Shown here: in pieces, positions 63,244 through 64,000 of the stretch | How positions within the stretch are numbered: the stretch's first letter is position 1 | How the letters are laid out: each line of letters starts with the position of its first letter | Assembly: GCA_963750045.1 (NCBI GenBank) | Contig: CAVVPD010000002.1 | Span: 1 to 64,000 of the forward strand | Direction: 5' to 3' | DNA length: 64,000 bases | Source of the DNA: DASUAS01 sp963750045 | GTDB taxonomy: Bacteria; Actinomycetota; Acidimicrobiia; IMCC26256; DASPTH01 | The notes under the pieces: generated by a model | Seen by the model: only the letters and a program-made list of their open reading frames with translations | Databases searched by the model: none | What the model was told of the DNA's origin: nothing | Made by a program: the position numbers and the translations under genes

Positions 63244-63624
63244 ATGGGCGAGGCACGCGCAGAGATCACGATCGACCGGCCGGCCGCCGAGGTCTGGGCG
63301 ATCATCGGGAACTTCGGCGAGTTGACCTGGATGCCGGGCGTGGAGACGTGCGTGCTGGAGGGCGACGAACGGATCCTCGGGATGCTCGGCATGCGCATCG
63401 TCGAGCGCCAGCTCGCGCGAGACGACGAGGCACGCACCCTCACCTACGGGATCGTCGACGGCGACATGAACCCCGAGGTGCACGAGGCCACCATCACGGT
63501 GATGCCGGCGGGCAGCGGCTCGTTCGTCACCTGGGACGTGCGTACCGACGACGCCATGGTCGAGGTCATGCAGGGTGCCTACAACGGCGCCCTCGACGCG
63601 TTGAAGCACCAGCTCGAGGGCTGA
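63244..63624 (+). CDS. SRPBCC-family protein (polyketide cyclase/START-like)
   Basis: 126 residues: AEITIDRPAAEVWAIIGNFG, LTWMPGVETCVLEGDERILG, TLTYGIVDGDMNPEVHEATI and the long helix DDAMVEVMQGAYNGALDALK. Ligand-binding helix-grip fold, typical MxxHxxxVW-like opening. ATG 63244 with GGGAGCAG. Converges on the amidohydrolase at the window end (3-base gap). Confidence 0.85.
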   Translation: MGEARAEITIDRPAAEVWAIIGNFGELTWMPGVETCVLEGDERILGMLGMRIVERQLARDDEARTLTYGIVDGDMNPEVHEATITVMPAGSGSFVTWDVRTDDAMVEVMQGAYNGALDALKHQLEG

Positions 63625-63627
63625 GGT

Positions 63628-64000
63628 TCAGACCCGCTTGACCAGGGGGATCTTGTAGAGGTCGTACCAATTGGTGCTGACGGCGCGGGCCTTCGCCTCG
63701 TCGGTCATCGGCAGCGCGTCGAACGCGTCGACCGCCTTCGGGAACTTCGAGTCACCGTGCGGGTAGTCGGTGGAGAAGATCAGTCGCTCGTCGCCGAAGG
63801 TGTCGATGAAGTGGGGCACGGTCACCTCGTCGGCCTCCACCGAGATCCAGCAGTTGCGCGTGAAGTACTCCGAAGGCTTCATCGTGAGGTCCGGGGCCTC
63901 GTACCAACCGGTCCACTCGTAGTGCTCGTCGAGGCGGTACATGAACCACGGCGCCCACGAGCAGTTGCCCTCGAGGAGCGCGACCCGCAGGTCCGGGAAC
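63628..64000 (-). CDS. Amidohydrolase_2 family protein, C-terminal part (cut by the window edge)
   Basis: About the last 124 residues: FPDLRVALLEGNCSWAPWFM then YRLDEHYEWTGWYEAPDLTM, KPSEYFTRNCWISVEADEVT, DERLIFSTDYPHGDSKFPKA (last-strand Asp, metal/catalytic) and ARAVSTNWYDLYKIPLVKRV. Same group as the genes at 16.4 and 46.3 kb (FGSDWPH / CDYPHSD equivalents). The N-terminal metal motif lies outside the window. Confidence 0.85.
   Translation of the reverse strand, partial: FPDLRVALLEGNCSWAPWFMYRLDEHYEWTGWYEAPDLTMKPSEYFTRNCWISVEADEVTVPHFIDTFGDERLIFSTDYPHGDSKFPKAVDAFDALPMTDEAKARAVSTNWYDLYKIPLVKRV

Noticed and set aside
1..64000. tRNA, rRNA, CRISPR array, riboswitch or replication origin
   Set aside because: No tRNA-like cloverleaf with a T-loop GGTTCGAATCC-type core, no rRNA segments and no regularly spaced 20-40-bp repeats were seen by eye; a covariance-model search was not possible here.

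Overview
The window is GC-rich chromosomal DNA of an actinobacterium. The evidence is near-universal G/C in third codon positions, frequent GTG and some TTG starts, four luciferase-like (F420-type) oxidoreductases, the actinobacterial families DUF3097 and DUF6131, and an SOS box of the CGAAC-N4-GTTCG type. The repertoire (many acyl-CoA dehydrogenases, enoyl-CoA hydratases, SDRs, P450s and metal-dependent amidohydrolases) suits a soil or aquatic heterotroph such as an Acidimicrobiia-like or related uncultured lineage. The class is an inference. No rRNA, tRNA or CRISPR array was seen.

Layout. 0-0.3 kb: start of a quinone-oxidoreductase-type gene. 0.3-3.5 kb: a small mobile region with a decayed tyrosine recombinase, a field of degenerate 10-bp repeats, an excisionase-like gene, and an intact integrase whose C-terminus is fused in frame to a complete MntA-type nucleotidyltransferase and followed, overlapping by 17 bp, by the cognate HepT toxin gene. 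3.6-12 kb: acyl-CoA dehydrogenase, secreted peptide, enoyl-CoA hydratase/APH/VOC operon, membrane protein, zinc-finger protein, polysaccharide deacetylase, cytochrome P450 and DUF3097. 12-18.5 kb: SnoaL and SDR genes facing a rightward operon of a degenerate SDR, a canonical SDR, a cupin, a luciferase-like oxidoreductase and an amidohydrolase. 18.5-25.6 kb: FMN reductase, MOSC, Baeyer-Villiger-type monooxygenase, luciferase-like enzyme, an unknown zinc-ribbon membrane protein, enoyl-CoA hydratase, TetR regulator and polyprenol-phosphate mannosyltransferase-like GT2. 25.7-30.3 kb (leftward): amidohydrolase, SDR, enoyl-CoA hydratase, luciferase-like enzyme, NYN-LOTUS protein. 30.3-38.8 kb: two unknowns, dinB with its LexA box, three tandem acyl-CoA dehydrogenases coupled to a DapB-like reductase, and a Tat-exported phosphoesterase. 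38.9-44 kb: unknown protein, then remnants of a hydantoinase / molybdenum hydroxylase / amidohydrolase / diaminopropionate ammonia-lyase set. 44-53.4 kb: P450, quinone oxidoreductase, amidohydrolase, YhhN protein, BKACE coupled to a D-aminoacylase, and an MMPL/RND transporter. 53.5-64 kb: luciferase-like enzyme, acyl-CoA synthetase, alcohol dehydrogenase, SRPBCC protein, Ogt, YHYH protein, SDR plus copper amine oxidase, thioesterase, SRPBCC protein and a partial amidohydrolase.

How the genes fit together: most of the window reads as modular catabolism. Acyl-CoA synthetase, acyl-CoA dehydrogenases, enoyl-CoA hydratases/isomerases, SDR dehydrogenases and thioesterase form beta-oxidation-like chemistry. 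P450s, luciferase-like and Baeyer-Villiger-type oxygenases and amidohydrolases would open or trim ring or side-chain substrates. The substrates cannot be read from the sequence.

Caution: many genes are split by single-base frame changes (clustered at 19-24 kb, 29.5-36 kb and 40-52 kb) although the protein continues with good family similarity in the next frame. I annotate these as single genes with the break positions. They look more like assembly indels than decay, except for the truncated hydantoinase, amidohydrolase and recombinase remnants. The most novel-looking item is the integrase-MntA fusion with HepT at 1.8-3.5 kb.
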